A DNA stretch of 64,000 nucleotides from Diphasiastrum complanatum. Its lineage: Eukaryota; Streptophyta; Lycopodiopsida; Lycopodiales; Lycopodiaceae. The position numbers were made by a program, and so were the translations under genes. Positions 34,610-46,392 of this stretch are shown here, piece by piece. The notes below the pieces were generated by a model, which ran no database searches, was not told the DNA's origin, and worked only from the letters and a program-made list of their open reading frames with translations. Location: positions 76,811,950 through 76,875,949 of the forward strand of contig CM055092.1 in the NCBI GenBank assembly GCA_029204225.1, read 5' to 3'. Position 1 is the stretch's first letter; each line of letters begins with the position of its first letter.

Positions 34610-35395
34610 TCCCTTCCCCCCTCAGGTTACACCATTTGGGATGGCAAAACCAAGGTACCATGCGCACAAACTATGCTTGATCTCCCAAGTAGCATAAAAG
34701 ATAGGCCTGCCATGCCAAGTGACCAAGTACTCACAGATCAGACGGGTTGCATAAACGCCTCTCCTGCAATCCAGTCCCTTGTCAGCCCATGGGTGACTTC
34801 TCCTTGCTCCTGGAATGCAAACAAAGCATCCGACAACAATCTAGAAACATGAAATACAAGATGCACTTTACAAGCCTCGTGCAAACCTAAACACCACGAT
34901 CTTTTTCCAAAGTCCACAATAATAAGGAGATAACTTGTAACATTTACCCGTCTTAAGAGTCTTAGAGTCCTTGGGTACCTGAAAAAGCACCACGTCTCCC
35001 ACCTCGAACTCTCTAGGTGTTCGATTCTGATCAACTTAAGATTTAGCTCAATCCATCACTTGCCTTATATTCTCTTTAGTTAACTCAAGTGTTTACTCAT
35101 TTGAGTTATGAAAATTAGCCGCAAAAGGCAGTTTATGAGGAATTCTTACCATAACAAGGGTAGTTAACCTAAACCCACAATTAAGCTCAAAAGGACTCAA
35201 TATAGTAGTTACATTCTTTTTGTCATTATAAGCAAACTCCAATAGTGGTAAATACTTCTCCCACTAATTTTTCTCATCTCCAACAAATGCCCTAAGCATA
35301 TCCTCTAAGGTTTAGTTGACTCTCTCAGTTTGGCCATCCATTTCATTAATTGCAATCCAAAAGTTCCCAGTGAATCGAGTATCCTTGTCAGACTC
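34610..35395 (-). pseudogene. Gypsy integrase C terminus and chromodomain remnant
   Basis: Minus strand, from 35395 down: SDKDTRFTGNFW, then (after a ~30-residue internal deletion) NEMDGQTERVN with the catalytic Glu present, LEDMLRAFVGD, LLEFAYNDKKN, REFEVGDVVFFQVPKDSKTLKTGKCYKLSP, KVHLVFHVSRLL and a chromodomain end EYLVTWHGRPI with the natural stop at 34622-34624. Same family as 4450-4653 and related to the pol at 24-26 kb. Confidence 0.75.
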
Positions 35396-36779
35396 TATGG
35401 ATGATATGGAAGGCTATATACTTTGGCAGGCCAATTTTGAAGAATCGAAGGACTTTAAGTCATGACGATGCAAGGGAAATCTCCTACTCTAGGTGCCAAT
35501 GGCAATGATGTGTTCTATGATTGGGTGTTGAGCTATATGTCCAATTCCCCAGTGGATTGTGCTAATCAGAGGATCTATGAAGGTGTGCATTTTCACTAGA
35601 TCCTTACTTTCCAGGTTGCAATCATGCAAGATTCACAACGTTTTTCTTGACCATTAACACTTCAAATGCTAGAAAGTTGGTTTCGTACAAATCTAGTTGG
35701 TAAACAACTACAATTCTTGGATTAGACACACTAAATTATGCAAGCATAAAAGCTTCCAAGCTTGTTAAGCTATAGCTAGATAAGGCACAATCGAATGAGA
35801 CACTTGATAGATTTACACTTGAAGGATTTTTGAATGTCGTGGCGCAATCTTATTGGTTATTTCTACTGCATTCTAACTACGTGATATAAATCATTGGCAA
35901 ATTATAAAGAAGGCTCAGAACACTTATAATGAGCTGTAATTCTATTCTTCAATATTATTCGATCATATATCTAAAAAGAAGATTATGTAGTGGATAAGTC
36001 CATGTTCACAGGTTGATAATTTCTTAATGGGTGAACAAGAGAGATTTCGATTGTAGAGGATCTGAATATTATCTCCTTTTGAAGGAATAGAATAGTCATA
36101 ATGTGTCGTAATTCAAATATTGAAGATATTTGATCTATCAACGCAACAAATCTATTACCTAGTGTTGACATATATTTTGCATGATTATGTCTACTTCAAA
36201 TACGATGCTAACCCAAAATTGTATCATTATATTTATTTCTCTATATATTCAACAACTCATTATGTAATTGGTGGCATTTGCACCTTATTACTCAACTACC
36301 AAATGATAATCAGACAAATATGCAAATCATCTACCATTTATGCTCTACATCAAAATGTTAAATCTAACAAATTACTACTTTTTAGTGCTCTCTCTCAATA
36401 TCGATAACCTATTTATAGTATAAAAATATATATTCTCTAATAAGTGTGTCACAACATTTGCTTATTTATGTACTATTATTGGGGAGCAAGTCAAAAGTTG
36501 TTCTCGATGAGGTTTTTTGTTATTCATGGGTAGTCTGTTGACAAACAAGCTTGGCAACATCTCCTTCATTTCAGCCACCTAGATTGCCTTTGAATGCTTT
36601 CTAGTGTTGATGCCATTCCCCTATGACCATGAATAGTGGACAATGACATTTTAAAGGATTTACTACCTTAGAGGGGAAATAATTTCGAATAGAAAGTATA
36701 TCCATCGTGCGATGTGTACTTGGGAACAAGAATTTTCATGCAGACATAAATACGTTAGATGGTACTTCCTGACTATGCA
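35396..36779. other. Unassigned DNA
   Basis: Small frames only (up to 95 codons), none with a domain I recognise. AT-rich from 35900. A copia RT fragment follows directly, so part of this may be decayed copia. Confidence 0.3.
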
Positions 36780-37358
36780 TGCAGAATGCACAAAAGTATC
36801 TATGGTTTGAAACAATCAGCCTGACAATGGTACAAGAAGAAAGATCAAGCCTTGAAATCATTAGGATTCAAGCCTCTGATAGCTGATTCTAATGTTTATG
36901 TCAGAATTACAGATGGGCAGATCATCATCGTGGCTGTATATGTGGACGACACTCTGATACTTTGCAAGAGTGAGCAGCTAATTGCTTAAGTGAAGACATA
37001 GATCTCGAAACATTTCAAGATTGTAGATCTGGGAGAAGCCAGGTGTTACCTAGGCTTACAAATTGAAAGAAACTATGAGGGAGGTAAGTTATACCTTCAC
37101 CAGTCCAAATACACCCAGAAGATCCTAGAGGACTTTGGGATGCTGAACTGCAAAGGAGCGAATACTCCAATGCTCGTAGGGACGGTGCTAACAAGCAACA
37201 ATTGTCCGAAGACTAAAGATGCAGCTCACACCTTACATAAAGCTGATAGGATCATTGATGTACCTTGTAGACAACACACGTCCTGATATCGCTTATGCAG
37301 TATTCAGGATGAGCTAATTCTGCACAAATCCAGACTCGACACATTGGAAGATTGCGAA
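36780..37358 (+). pseudogene. Copia RT fragment
   Basis: KSIYGLKQSA-QWYKKKDQALKSLGF, DSNVYVRI, IIIVAVYVDDTLILCKSEQLIA, FKIVDLGEARCYLGLQIERN, LYLHQSKYTQKILEDFGM and, frame-shifted, THWKIAK. The catalytic YVDD is intact. Stops at about 36822 and 36989. It ends inside the connection to RNase H. Confidence 0.85.
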
Positions 37359-37539
37359 ATGCCAATTCAAACCATCCATGGTAAAGTTCCAAAGCAACCT
37401 CAATGATGTTAGACTGACATAGTAGAATATGATTAAGTCCTTTGTTCAAGTCATTCTTCAAAAATTTGCTACTAATAATTCTAGTATCCATCGAGACAAC
37501 ATGTCCAAAATCCCAAAAATGAACTCTTTAAGTCGTTTA

Positions 37540-39320
37540 CTGTTAGAGCAAGTACAAGGTGGGATATTATCAACATCGAAATCACATAAGACTTGAAAGA
37601 GTTTATACCATTCATGCTTCAAATGCAGAAAGAAGGTCCAACCAAATACAATTTGCTAAAAAATCTCATCAATATGACCAAAAATATGAAGTAAGATTTC
37701 AGAATATAGTCATTTAACATCTATGGCTGCTTGCAATCGAAGACCGCGTAGTGCAATTAATTCGGTCACTGTTTGTAATGAAAGGGATTTTGAACGTTTA
37801 TGGATACCATGCACATACAGAAAGTTTCAATGGGTTGTGATGCATCCCTCATCAAAAGGTGCATTTCACAAAAGAAAGAAATCAAATATGGATTACAGAA
37901 ACTTTTGGAAAGGAAGAATTTTAGAGTTCAAATTTCAAAGGGAGGTCAATCCATTTCAGAAGTCTTGATTCAACATGTGTATATGCGCAATGAAGTTGAT
38001 GTCAATCCTGTAGATCGACTCAAATGCAATTGTATGTGATGCAACTTACGCTGGTTTTTCTATGTTAATGATCCACATTCATTATTGTGATATTTTTGTG
38101 TTAAAATAGAATATTGTCTTTTGCAGACTTGTATCCATCGAGCATAAGCGAATGGCAACCAATACAATCACTTGCAGGCATTATAGACGTCATTCATTCT
38201 GATATCGGTTTACTCCAGTATAAGCATCGTCCTTTAAAGTTACTTTTGGATTTTGGCATTTTTTTTTACGATTCTCTTTACGTACCATGCAAAAATGGTT
38301 GAATGGCAAACTAGAAACTCTACCTCTACCACATTTTTGAAGTGAGGAATGGGTTCCCCCTGATTCTACCATAGCAGAAAGTTTTAGATCAAAGTTTTTT
38401 TATGGACATTCAAAACTGCATGAAATGTAGCACAAGTTCAAAAACCAATAGACTATATTGGTATTTACCATTTGCAATTTTTGTAGATTTTTTTGCTAGA
38501 TGTAATGTTCGTAAAACAACTACAATGTTTATTGCTAAGGATTTAACTGATGAAATGATATCAAAACTCCTTGATGATCATTGGGATGTTCAATGTAGGG
38601 CCAACAAATGATTCATGATATTTTGAAATCATATAGAAAAACAAATGCTTTCTTTTATGTTTTATTATAGAAGATGGATTAGAGATAATAATGAATGGAA
38701 GGCATTAGATCAAGACTTTATAGTGAACCATCAAGAGCAAATGCAAATAGAGGTGAAGCAAAATGAGGTTGTTATTGCGACAATTGAAGTGGAGGAGGAC
38801 TGAAGTCGAAAATATATACGATCGGAACTTACAATGCTCCAATTTGACATACCTCAAAGCTATGGTTTTTGAGTAAATGGAAGAATGGTATGTTTTTGTA
38901 TTAAATAGTCTATTATATAATTGTTATACTGTTATTTATTAACAATGACTTATTGATAGATCATTTGCAATGTTAATGTAGATTAGAGCAAGGCAAGAAG
39001 ATCATATCCCATGCAAAGATTTATTGTCAAGCATAGAAATTGTCGAAACAAATTAAAGCTTTGATGAATCAGTAAATCTACAATATTGGTGAGCTTAACT
39101 TTCTTTGTGAAATTTTAGATTGCTAACTTTTGGCTCCCTTTATATTAACCCACATTGTTTATTGATAAATGTAATTCCATTGTTTTCATGTGCAGGTTCA
39201 AGAAAAGTGAAATGAAGAATTGAAATAGCAACAATAGAATATCAAATGATGGAAATAACAACAATCGAATATCAAAAGACTCAAAAGGGTCATCATTTGT
39301 ACGCATTGAATGTAAATTTT
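37540..39320 (+). CDS. Unidentified multi-exon coding-like region
   Basis: I do not recognise it. Plus-strand frames with protein-like composition are separated by plausible splice sites: 37567-37710 (YYQHRNHIRLERVY, ending FQNIVI), 37723-38040 (RPRSAINSV... or, in another frame, MHIQKVSMGCDASLIKRC, ending DRLKCNCM), an acceptor tcttttgcag at 38117-38126, LETLPLP-type coding near 38300, DFFARCNVRKTTTMFIAKDL at 38490-38610, RRWIRDNNEWKALDQDFIV at 38670-38800, and acceptors at about 38981 and 39197. It converges tail to tail with the histone-Ulp1 gene, so it may be a third gene of the same element. Frame breaks indicate decay. Confidence 0.3.
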
Positions 39321-39364
39321 TGAAGTACATATTTTTGTATTGGCCTTTCGATAAGACCATTTAT

Positions 39365-41315
39365 CTATTTTTCTATATAAATTTCTTTTCCATGAGCTCT
39401 TTCAAGTGTATGCTCCCCAGCTTGTTGATCCGTTGTCACCGATGTTGCATTAGAGAGAGAAATCTTAAGCATCTCTTGTCGAAATTCAAATATGTCAATT
39501 TGTGTGAATTTCGGACAGGTGAACTGCAAATCATCAACAATAGACAAGTTACATGAATACACAAAAGTGAAAAATTACATTCAAACCCAAGCTACCTGAC
39601 GTATATCTACATTTTCCCCTTGGCTGATGAACCATTCCATAAAGCATTTCACATTTTTAATGGCATACCAGCCACAGCTGAACGAGTCAACTTGCTGAGA
39701 GGACTGAGAATCAAAATATAGAATGTTAGTTTCACATTTTTTTATATGGCAATTTGCATCACAAAAAGACTAACTGAAAAATTGGTTACCTGTGCGTCTA
39801 TTATCTCTATGTGCCTTGCTACACACATGGCCTTCATTGGAAAATAAATGATCATGCTTTTGTACATCTCAATGTCGACATTGAGGTGTGTTGATCTCAA
39901 AGTGTTTATTCTCAGCACCTTTGGATTACACAAATTGGCTTCATCCACTCTTAGTGATATAATATGTACAGACCAGTGATGATTGCAATCAACCAAATAG
40001 TCAATGATATGCAAATGAAAAAAATACAAATAAAGCATATAATAAAACAATACACACAACTCAAATTAAACAATACATACTTTTGACAGTATGGTACTAC
40101 AAAAATTTCGGAGTTGCATGGCATATGTCATAAACATAATGCAGCTGATTGCTCATCCTTAAGCAGGTGACAAAAAAATTGAGTAAGCACAAAAACACCA
40201 GGAACACTGTTGCTTTGTTATAGCTGAACCCAATAATTGAGTCCAGCTTTGACAACTAAGTCTGTGAGGTCTGAAGAGTTATTCAATAACTCTTTACAGA
40301 TAACAAAATTAAAATAATTCATATATGAGGCCGAATATATATTGAATACAAAGTGACCACCTAATTTATCTATTTTTTTAGCTATGTACTTGTCAAAAAT
40401 TATATATCGCTCAAAATAAAAAAATGTCAGCATGGGATCGACCGGATATTGAACAACTAAATATTTATATACAGTTCCTATTGAATGAGATGGGCTATCA
40501 GGAAAAAGAACAATTGATTTTATTATATATCTATCCAGATCCTCTGTGGTGCGTCTCGGCACATCCAAAGATTGGTCACTATCAGAAGAGTAATCTAGTA
40601 AAAAATTTAGACTAGGAGTGACAGGAAGACCCTCTTGACCTTTCAGTGTATCAAGAATCAATTGGGTTTGGCCAATCATCTGCTCAGTCTCATCTGATAG
40701 TACTAATCTTCTTTTAGACGGAGGTGAAGGAGAGGGAAATTCTTCAGGTTCCACCCTAGATGGCCCAGCTTGATCATGAGTTGGCTGGTCTTCAACTGAC
40801 TTGATTTGGCTTTTTTTGGCGTTGGTTCCTGACCTCACTGGCCTTGACTGTTTTCTTTTCCTCTGGTAAGGGGGTCTAACCCTGGGAGCTGGTCGGGGAG
40901 GTGGAGGTGCCTTGAATACCTGCTCGTACTGATTCTTCAGCCTAAACACAAGCTCCATATCCTTGGGCATGATAGTCACCCACTTTGCATGTATAGAAAC
41001 AAGCACAGTATCCTCAAAAACTATAATCTGTTAATCTTCATAGGCTGTATGCAATGCTTCAATTGCAGTCACACACCATCTGACATCCCCGGACAAAGAC
41101 CTTGCCACATCCCTCACTATTTGGTTAAAGTGAGCTTTTGGTATTAGAAGGTTGGTGGACTTTTGTAACCTCTTGATATCTCTGAGCCATGGGCGAGGTT
41201 TTCTGCCAGTTCCCCTAGCACGAGGTCGAGCAACTGTAGGATGCAAGGATGATGTGGCTTGACCAGCAGACGGGACAATAGACTTCGGACGCGCGATCTA
41301 TTTAGTCCTTGCCAT
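39365..41315 (-). pseudogene. Histone H3 - Ulp1 (C48) fusion gene, decayed
   Basis: Four exons on the minus strand: 41315-40081, about 40011-39790, 39703-39596 and 39523-39365 (donors gtatgt, gtaacc, gtagct; acceptors ttctcag, atttgcag; the first acceptor looks mutated). The N terminus starts MARTK then a TAG (41298-41300) and IAR, like an H3 tail; then LRDIKRLQKSTNLLI, HFNQIVRDVARSL, a TAA at 41031, VFEDTVLVSIHAKW and VTIMPKDMEL, covering all H3 helices. A proline- and charge-rich linker of ~150 residues follows, then a peptidase C48 fold: EIFVVPYCQ, NHHWSVHIISL (catalytic His), INTLRSTHL (where Asp is expected) and QQVDSFSCGWYAI (oxyanion Gln and catalytic Cys). Ulp1 enzymes cleave SUMO conjugates. 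Two further stops at 40218-40220 and 40128-40130 silence it. The fusion is what I see; its role in an element is inferred. Confidence 0.8.
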
Positions 41316-42219
41316 TGCTTCCGATATCACAGGCACGTGACTAGGTCATAGATGAGTTACTCGAACGCAGATCCTTGTGTGGCTCCGATATCAACCCAAT
41401 AGATTCCAATATCGCAGTGGCGCGAGAAACAACCAAAACTCTCAGAAATACTGTTGATGGTCGTGCGGCTCCGATATCGAATTTCCGTGAGAGAGATCAA
41501 GGAATGATTCAGGAATCTGGTAGCCAAATGATTTTCATTTGCGATCTCTGCTTATATAGAGAGAGATTTTTTGTGCATTAAATGTAAAGGTGCCACGTGC
41601 CAATTTTTGATTGGTGTGTCCTATTAATGATTGCTCCACATGTGCAAATACATGTGTCATATTTTCAACCACACACGTGCCAAATTTTGATTTGTGTGTT
41701 TTATTAATAATTCCTCCACACGTGCGGATACACGTGTCCTCTTTTCAACCACCCACGTGTCACCTATGGATTTGGCCAAAATTTCACATAAATGCTTCGC
41801 ACGCGTTACAAGACTTGATGTATCTCTGAAGTGTCACATATCTAACACTGATTTTCGAACGACTGCGATGAATCTGCGGGATCTAAATAAGGGCTAAACA
41901 GCACCATAAAACATTTTGTTATTCAGAGATCGTCAAGGCAATATCGCAACCATGCGAGTCCACTACGTTCGATTTTATTTGCCATCACTTTCTCGCGTGC
42001 CTGCGATATCGGATATTCGTTTCAGCTGCCAAATATTGCTACAACGCGATGCTGCTACTTTTCTGTATTTTTCTTGCACATCGTCGCGTGCCTGCGATAT
42101 TGTTACATTCTGTTTAGTCTGATATCGTTGCCACGCGACAGTCTCTTTGTCGTCCGAATTGTCTCCATTCCTCGCGTGCCTGCGATATCTAGTATCCAGT
42201 GTTGTCTGCCATTTCCAAT
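41316..42219. promoter_or_regulatory. Shared divergent promoter with bidirectional motif repeats
   Basis: The interval separates the start codons of the two divergent genes. The motif cgcgtgcctgcgatat occurs at 41994-42009, 42085-42100 and 42173-42188 on the plus strand, spaced ~90 bp; the reverse orientation occurs at 41320-41340 (tccgatatcacaggcacgtga) and, degenerate, at 41410-41427. A TATA-like word for the left gene lies on the minus strand at about 41551-41562 (tatataagca). An 80-bp tandem repeat rich in CACGTG words fills 41594-41760. The symmetry suggests a binding site for a regulator or element-encoded protein near each gene. Confidence 0.6.
41594..41760. repeat. 80-bp tandem repeat with CACGTG cores
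   Basis: Units start at cacgtgc 41594 and 41674, with a third partial start cacgtgt at 41754. Units share tgatt-gtgtgt-ttattaat-ttcaaccac. Each carries two or three CACGTG/CATGTG E-box-type words. Confidence 0.8.
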
Positions 42220-45200
42220 ATGGAATCTGACAAGCTGCATAAATTTCTCTCCGATGTTGGTGTTCTAGATAGGACTGAGTACTTTTCATCGCTTTTTCGT
42301 CTTAAATTTGATGTCGATAGATTTGTGCTTGAGCGCAAGTCTCACCTATTGGAATTATTCGAAAAGTTTCGGACCAACATCCTCGAATTATCTCTTGTTA
42401 TTGATGGCCTAAAGTTTATTCATTTCCATGAACTGATAGTTGTCCAGCCTGAAGCCAAGCACAAGCATGATAGGAAGTTTACAAAGCTTGACAAGAGCCT
42501 GAAGGTGGTACAATATTGTGAATCCCATAGGAGATCATGCAGGTTTATAGCTGAGGGCATAGCTTTTGCTTTCTTCATATCTACGTTAATACCTGATGAA
42601 GGCCAATCTTCCAGATCAATTGGTGTTGGGTCTTCAAGTAGAACATCTACTCAGAGATTTATTGTAGATGTGGACAAAAATTTAGAAGACGAAGTATTGG
42701 GTGATGAGGAAGAGGCTAGGCTGGCTTCAATGGATGACCCTGCTTTGTCACGGTCGATGGTAATATCTTCTACATCAGGTGTAGAAGAACACGTTAAAAG
42801 GAAGACACTGCTCGACATTCCTGTATACCATATGAATAGCCTGCCATATTTATCATTGATTGATACTGGGGATGTGTTCGACATGAGAGAGGACGAGATC
42901 CTATTTGTACTAGCCAATGCATTGTCAGAATTTTTGGATATAATAGACTTCAATCATGATGATTTAATTGAAAGGATTGACTATCAAGATGAAGGTGGTT
43001 GGAAGTCTGGAGAGCAAGCCTTACAAATTACAAGGCAACAATGTCTAGCCTATGGCGCAAATGCTCCTAGTGAGGAGGAGTTCATTGAGTTTCAAAAAAG
43101 ATATCCTCCTCCAGAGCAATACGTTTTTTCTGAGGATACGTTTCTTGCTGGGCATGACTTGTGTGGAAAAGGATTGTTGGAGTATGATCAACATGACATG
43201 GTAATTTTTATTTTCTTATTCCATTATAATCATATTAAGCATTGTATTCAATGAAAATCCATCTGAAAATTTAACTGATTACAAATTTTCGTATTTATGT
43301 TGCAGGACACAATTGAAGTTGATGATTTTGCTACGAGAATAGGAGGTGCTCGAGGTGTTGTTGGCCATAAGGATTCAACATTGTGCCATTACCTGGAATA
43401 CTTTGTACAAAATGAAATTCATATTCAACATGACAACTTTTATTCACAATTCGTGTGAATTGTTTTTCTCGTTACATGATTTAGTTTGTTTGATTATAAA
43501 ATAATAGAAAAGTTTGATCTTCATATTGTGCTCCCACTCAATTGTGTTCCAATTTATAAGAGAAACACCAAAGCTGGTCAGATTAATGAGACTTGTAAGA
43601 AAGAACTTAGAGAAAAAAATTGTAGAAATATTGATTTGTGGACAGTTGGATCAATTTATCCCAAAGATCCAAGTACAGGATGTTTTTTAGACTTTCAAAC
43701 TACTGGCTATTTATTGAATTTTGTGTGTAATGGACATAGTGGATTGTTGGGACATTGTCAAAAGTTGAGCCAATACGGGATGTATGAAGCAATGAAGCGA
43801 ACACAAGTATTGGAGTATTTGTTGAATCAAACAAACAATGAGAAGGCAATAATTCAAGAAAATTTGCAGAAACAAATATACGAGAATACGACATTGAGCT
43901 CCAATATATCAGAATTGAAAACTATTATTACTGATCTTCAAATATCCAATCAAGTTATGTTGAGAGATGTTGAGAATTTTAAAAGAGAAATCTTGAGTGC
44001 TATTGCTGAAGGCGAAGTTCTCAGGAGAAAATTAAATATAAGAAAATGCAAACGACTTCCAAAAAAAGACATAGATGATATGTCTTCAAGAAGTGGAAAC
44101 AAGAAGAAAAGGATTCAAGCATTCAAGTAAGTATTAATTAAAAGAGCAAATGACATGCTTGCTAAGTTTTTATGTGCTTGTTTTTCTAATGCTTGCTAAT
44201 TTAATTATTTATTATGTCTTGTAGATCATCTTTGGTGGCAAGAGAACATTATAAAGATTCTACGAGTATTGGAAAATATTTGGGTTCCATATTGTCATCA
44301 AAAACTACAAAAGAAATATTAAAGAATTCTCGTTATGACGGGATTAAGAATGATATTGCTGCAGTGATTATACAGAGCATTCAACATGTCTTGGATGCAA
44401 GAGTTATCCAGGGAGCATGGGGTTAGGTAGGGCACCTAGACCTGGGTGGACACATTTGGTTTGGTCAAGAGATTTTTTGGTTGATCCAAAATCACAGTTG
44501 AATGCTTACCAATCTCATCTATATGTGATCTAGGCACTGTTTTGAGATCTTAGCCATTTTGTTTCACGCAATATCATTGTATTTGAGTCAAATTTGGTTT
44601 CTTAGTGTACTTCACACGTGCTAAGAGTGTTTGATCCTAACTTTGTGATTCAGGAATTAGTCGTAAAACATATACTCTATTGTTTAGAATTGTACATGAA
44701 GCCTTTGCACATGTGAAGATTCGAAAGCTACCTCTTTCTTGTCCATTTAGAGTAAAAAAGACAAGATATTGTCTTAATGAGAGTATGAGTATGCTTATAG
44801 GTGAACCATTTCATATCAAGAAATCGTATACATGTGAGAGTGGAACATTGGAATACAATGAGTCCAACAATTTATTTCTGGATATTAACAAAGTAGTGGC
44901 ATACATGATTAAATATTACAAAATATTTGAAAGAGAAGTCCAAGGAAAATTGATATTGGTTATTAAACTTGATGAGTCTGAAATTGTTAAGAGACAAAAA
45001 TTGGAACGAGTAAGTATCACCTTTATGAACAGAGCATTGAACAATACTGAAAATGATGCAGATGATTTCTCATTTAGTGTTTAATCAGAGAATGAAATAT
45101 GGTGTTTAGCAGCATTTTAGGTATATTTCAAGTTTACTTAGTATTGTATTTTATCACCTAATTTGCTGATGTCAATGTTCGTATCTTTGTATGTGTTTGT

Positions 45201-46392
45201 TACTTTTCAGGTTTTAAAAGAAGACCATGCTATCTTGTCGTGGATTTTTTTGACATCAAATTATGCAAAGATTATTGAAGAGCATATGGGTGGAAACAAA
45301 TTATATGTGCCAAACTATGGCACGTTTCAAATTTTATGGCATTTTGCAGGTGATTTAAAGACACTGAAATGTATGTATAGTGTTTCGCATGGGGCAAATA
45401 CTAAACACCCTTGTTTGAATTGTATGAAGAATTGTAAAGACTTGAATTTGACAAGATCACGAGTTGGTCCAACAAGAGATCGAGAGGATCCGAGCTTGGC
45501 CTGTGTTGGAATTTTCATTGATCAATGTTCACATATGCACATTGCATGCTGAGGTATGAATTATTGAAAAATTGATTTACAATCATATTTTGTATGTCTG
45601 GAATACCAAACCTGAATCGGCTTCTAAAATTGGAATTGAGAGATTAGTGCAAGTACTTTCAAAAGCAGGTTTGCACAAGGGAAATGTAAAAATAGAAAAA
45701 AGTGAAAAACTATCGGGTAAATCAGGGAACGTTCCAAACAAGCCATCTGTTGGAGGTGCAAAAGCTAGAAGGTTTTTATCCAATCACACCGGAAAGTCTT
45801 CTACCGTGACATACAATGTTTGGAAAGACGTTGTTGTAGCATGAAAAGATTTTGAAGAGAGGGGCAACACAAGATTAAAAAAATTGCAGCTCGACAATTT
45901 GATTGGCCTGTTGCAAAAAGAAAAGTTATCTGAAATTGACATTGCAAATTTACAAAAATATTGTGAGATATTTGTCAAATCGGTAGCAGAATGTTGGGGA
46001 GAGGATCATGTTACACACTATATGGTAATTCACTATTTGTTTTTGTGCAAAAATTGTTCTGCAACGTCATATATTTGATTTCTGATATATGTATTTTACT
46101 GGTTTAGCATATTTTATTACATCACACCACATTTTTTGCAAAAGAATATGGAAGTATGAGCCAATGGTCTTCTCAAGGTATGGAGAAATCGCATTGGCAA
46201 GCAAGAGGAGCTTTTCATCGAGCAACCAACCATGGAGGATATAATTCAAAAAGATGCTACTTATATCAATTATTTCAATGGTTCTACAGAAGAGCACAGT
46301 TTAGATCTCAAACCAAATACTCAACAAATCTCATTTCATTCAAAAAGACATCTCAACATCTGAGGAGAAATAGTTCAACTTCATCATCGTAA
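42220..46392 (+). pseudogene. Multi-exon transposase-like protein of an unnamed family
   Basis: Exon 1, 42220-43200, is a 327-codon open frame from ATG. Later exons: 43306-43455, 43486-44126, 44225-44422 (interrupted by a 232-bp segment), 44655-45119, 45211-46024 and 46108-46392, most with good gt/ag borders (e.g. catg/gtaatt, ttgcag/gac, ttttcag/gtt). The C-terminal half has blocks I remember from unclassified transposase-like proteins of invertebrates and fungi: a GKLILVIKLDES block with acidic residues, a HPCLNCMKNC cysteine pair, VHICTLHAE then IIEKLIYNHI, GNVPNKPS, HVTHYMHILLHH and QGMEKSHWQARGAFHRATNHGG. Stops (e.g. 45082, 45842) and a frameshift near 45526 show decay. Catalytic residues cannot be assigned without alignment. 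Exon 3 has a coiled-coil-like stretch near 43850-44000. Confidence 0.6.
44423..44654. other. 232-bp segment interrupting the transposase-like gene
   Basis: The reading frame ends ...QGAWG at 44422 and resumes in register (ISRKTYTLLFRIVHE) at 44655. The segment starts gtagg-like near 44427 and ends tgtgattcagg, so it could be an intron, or a small insertion; no terminal repeats seen. Confidence 0.5.

Noticed and set aside
37252-37491. 79-codon minus-strand ORF overlapping copia RT
   Set aside because: Antisense shadow of a plus-strand RT fragment that contains a clear YVDD block.
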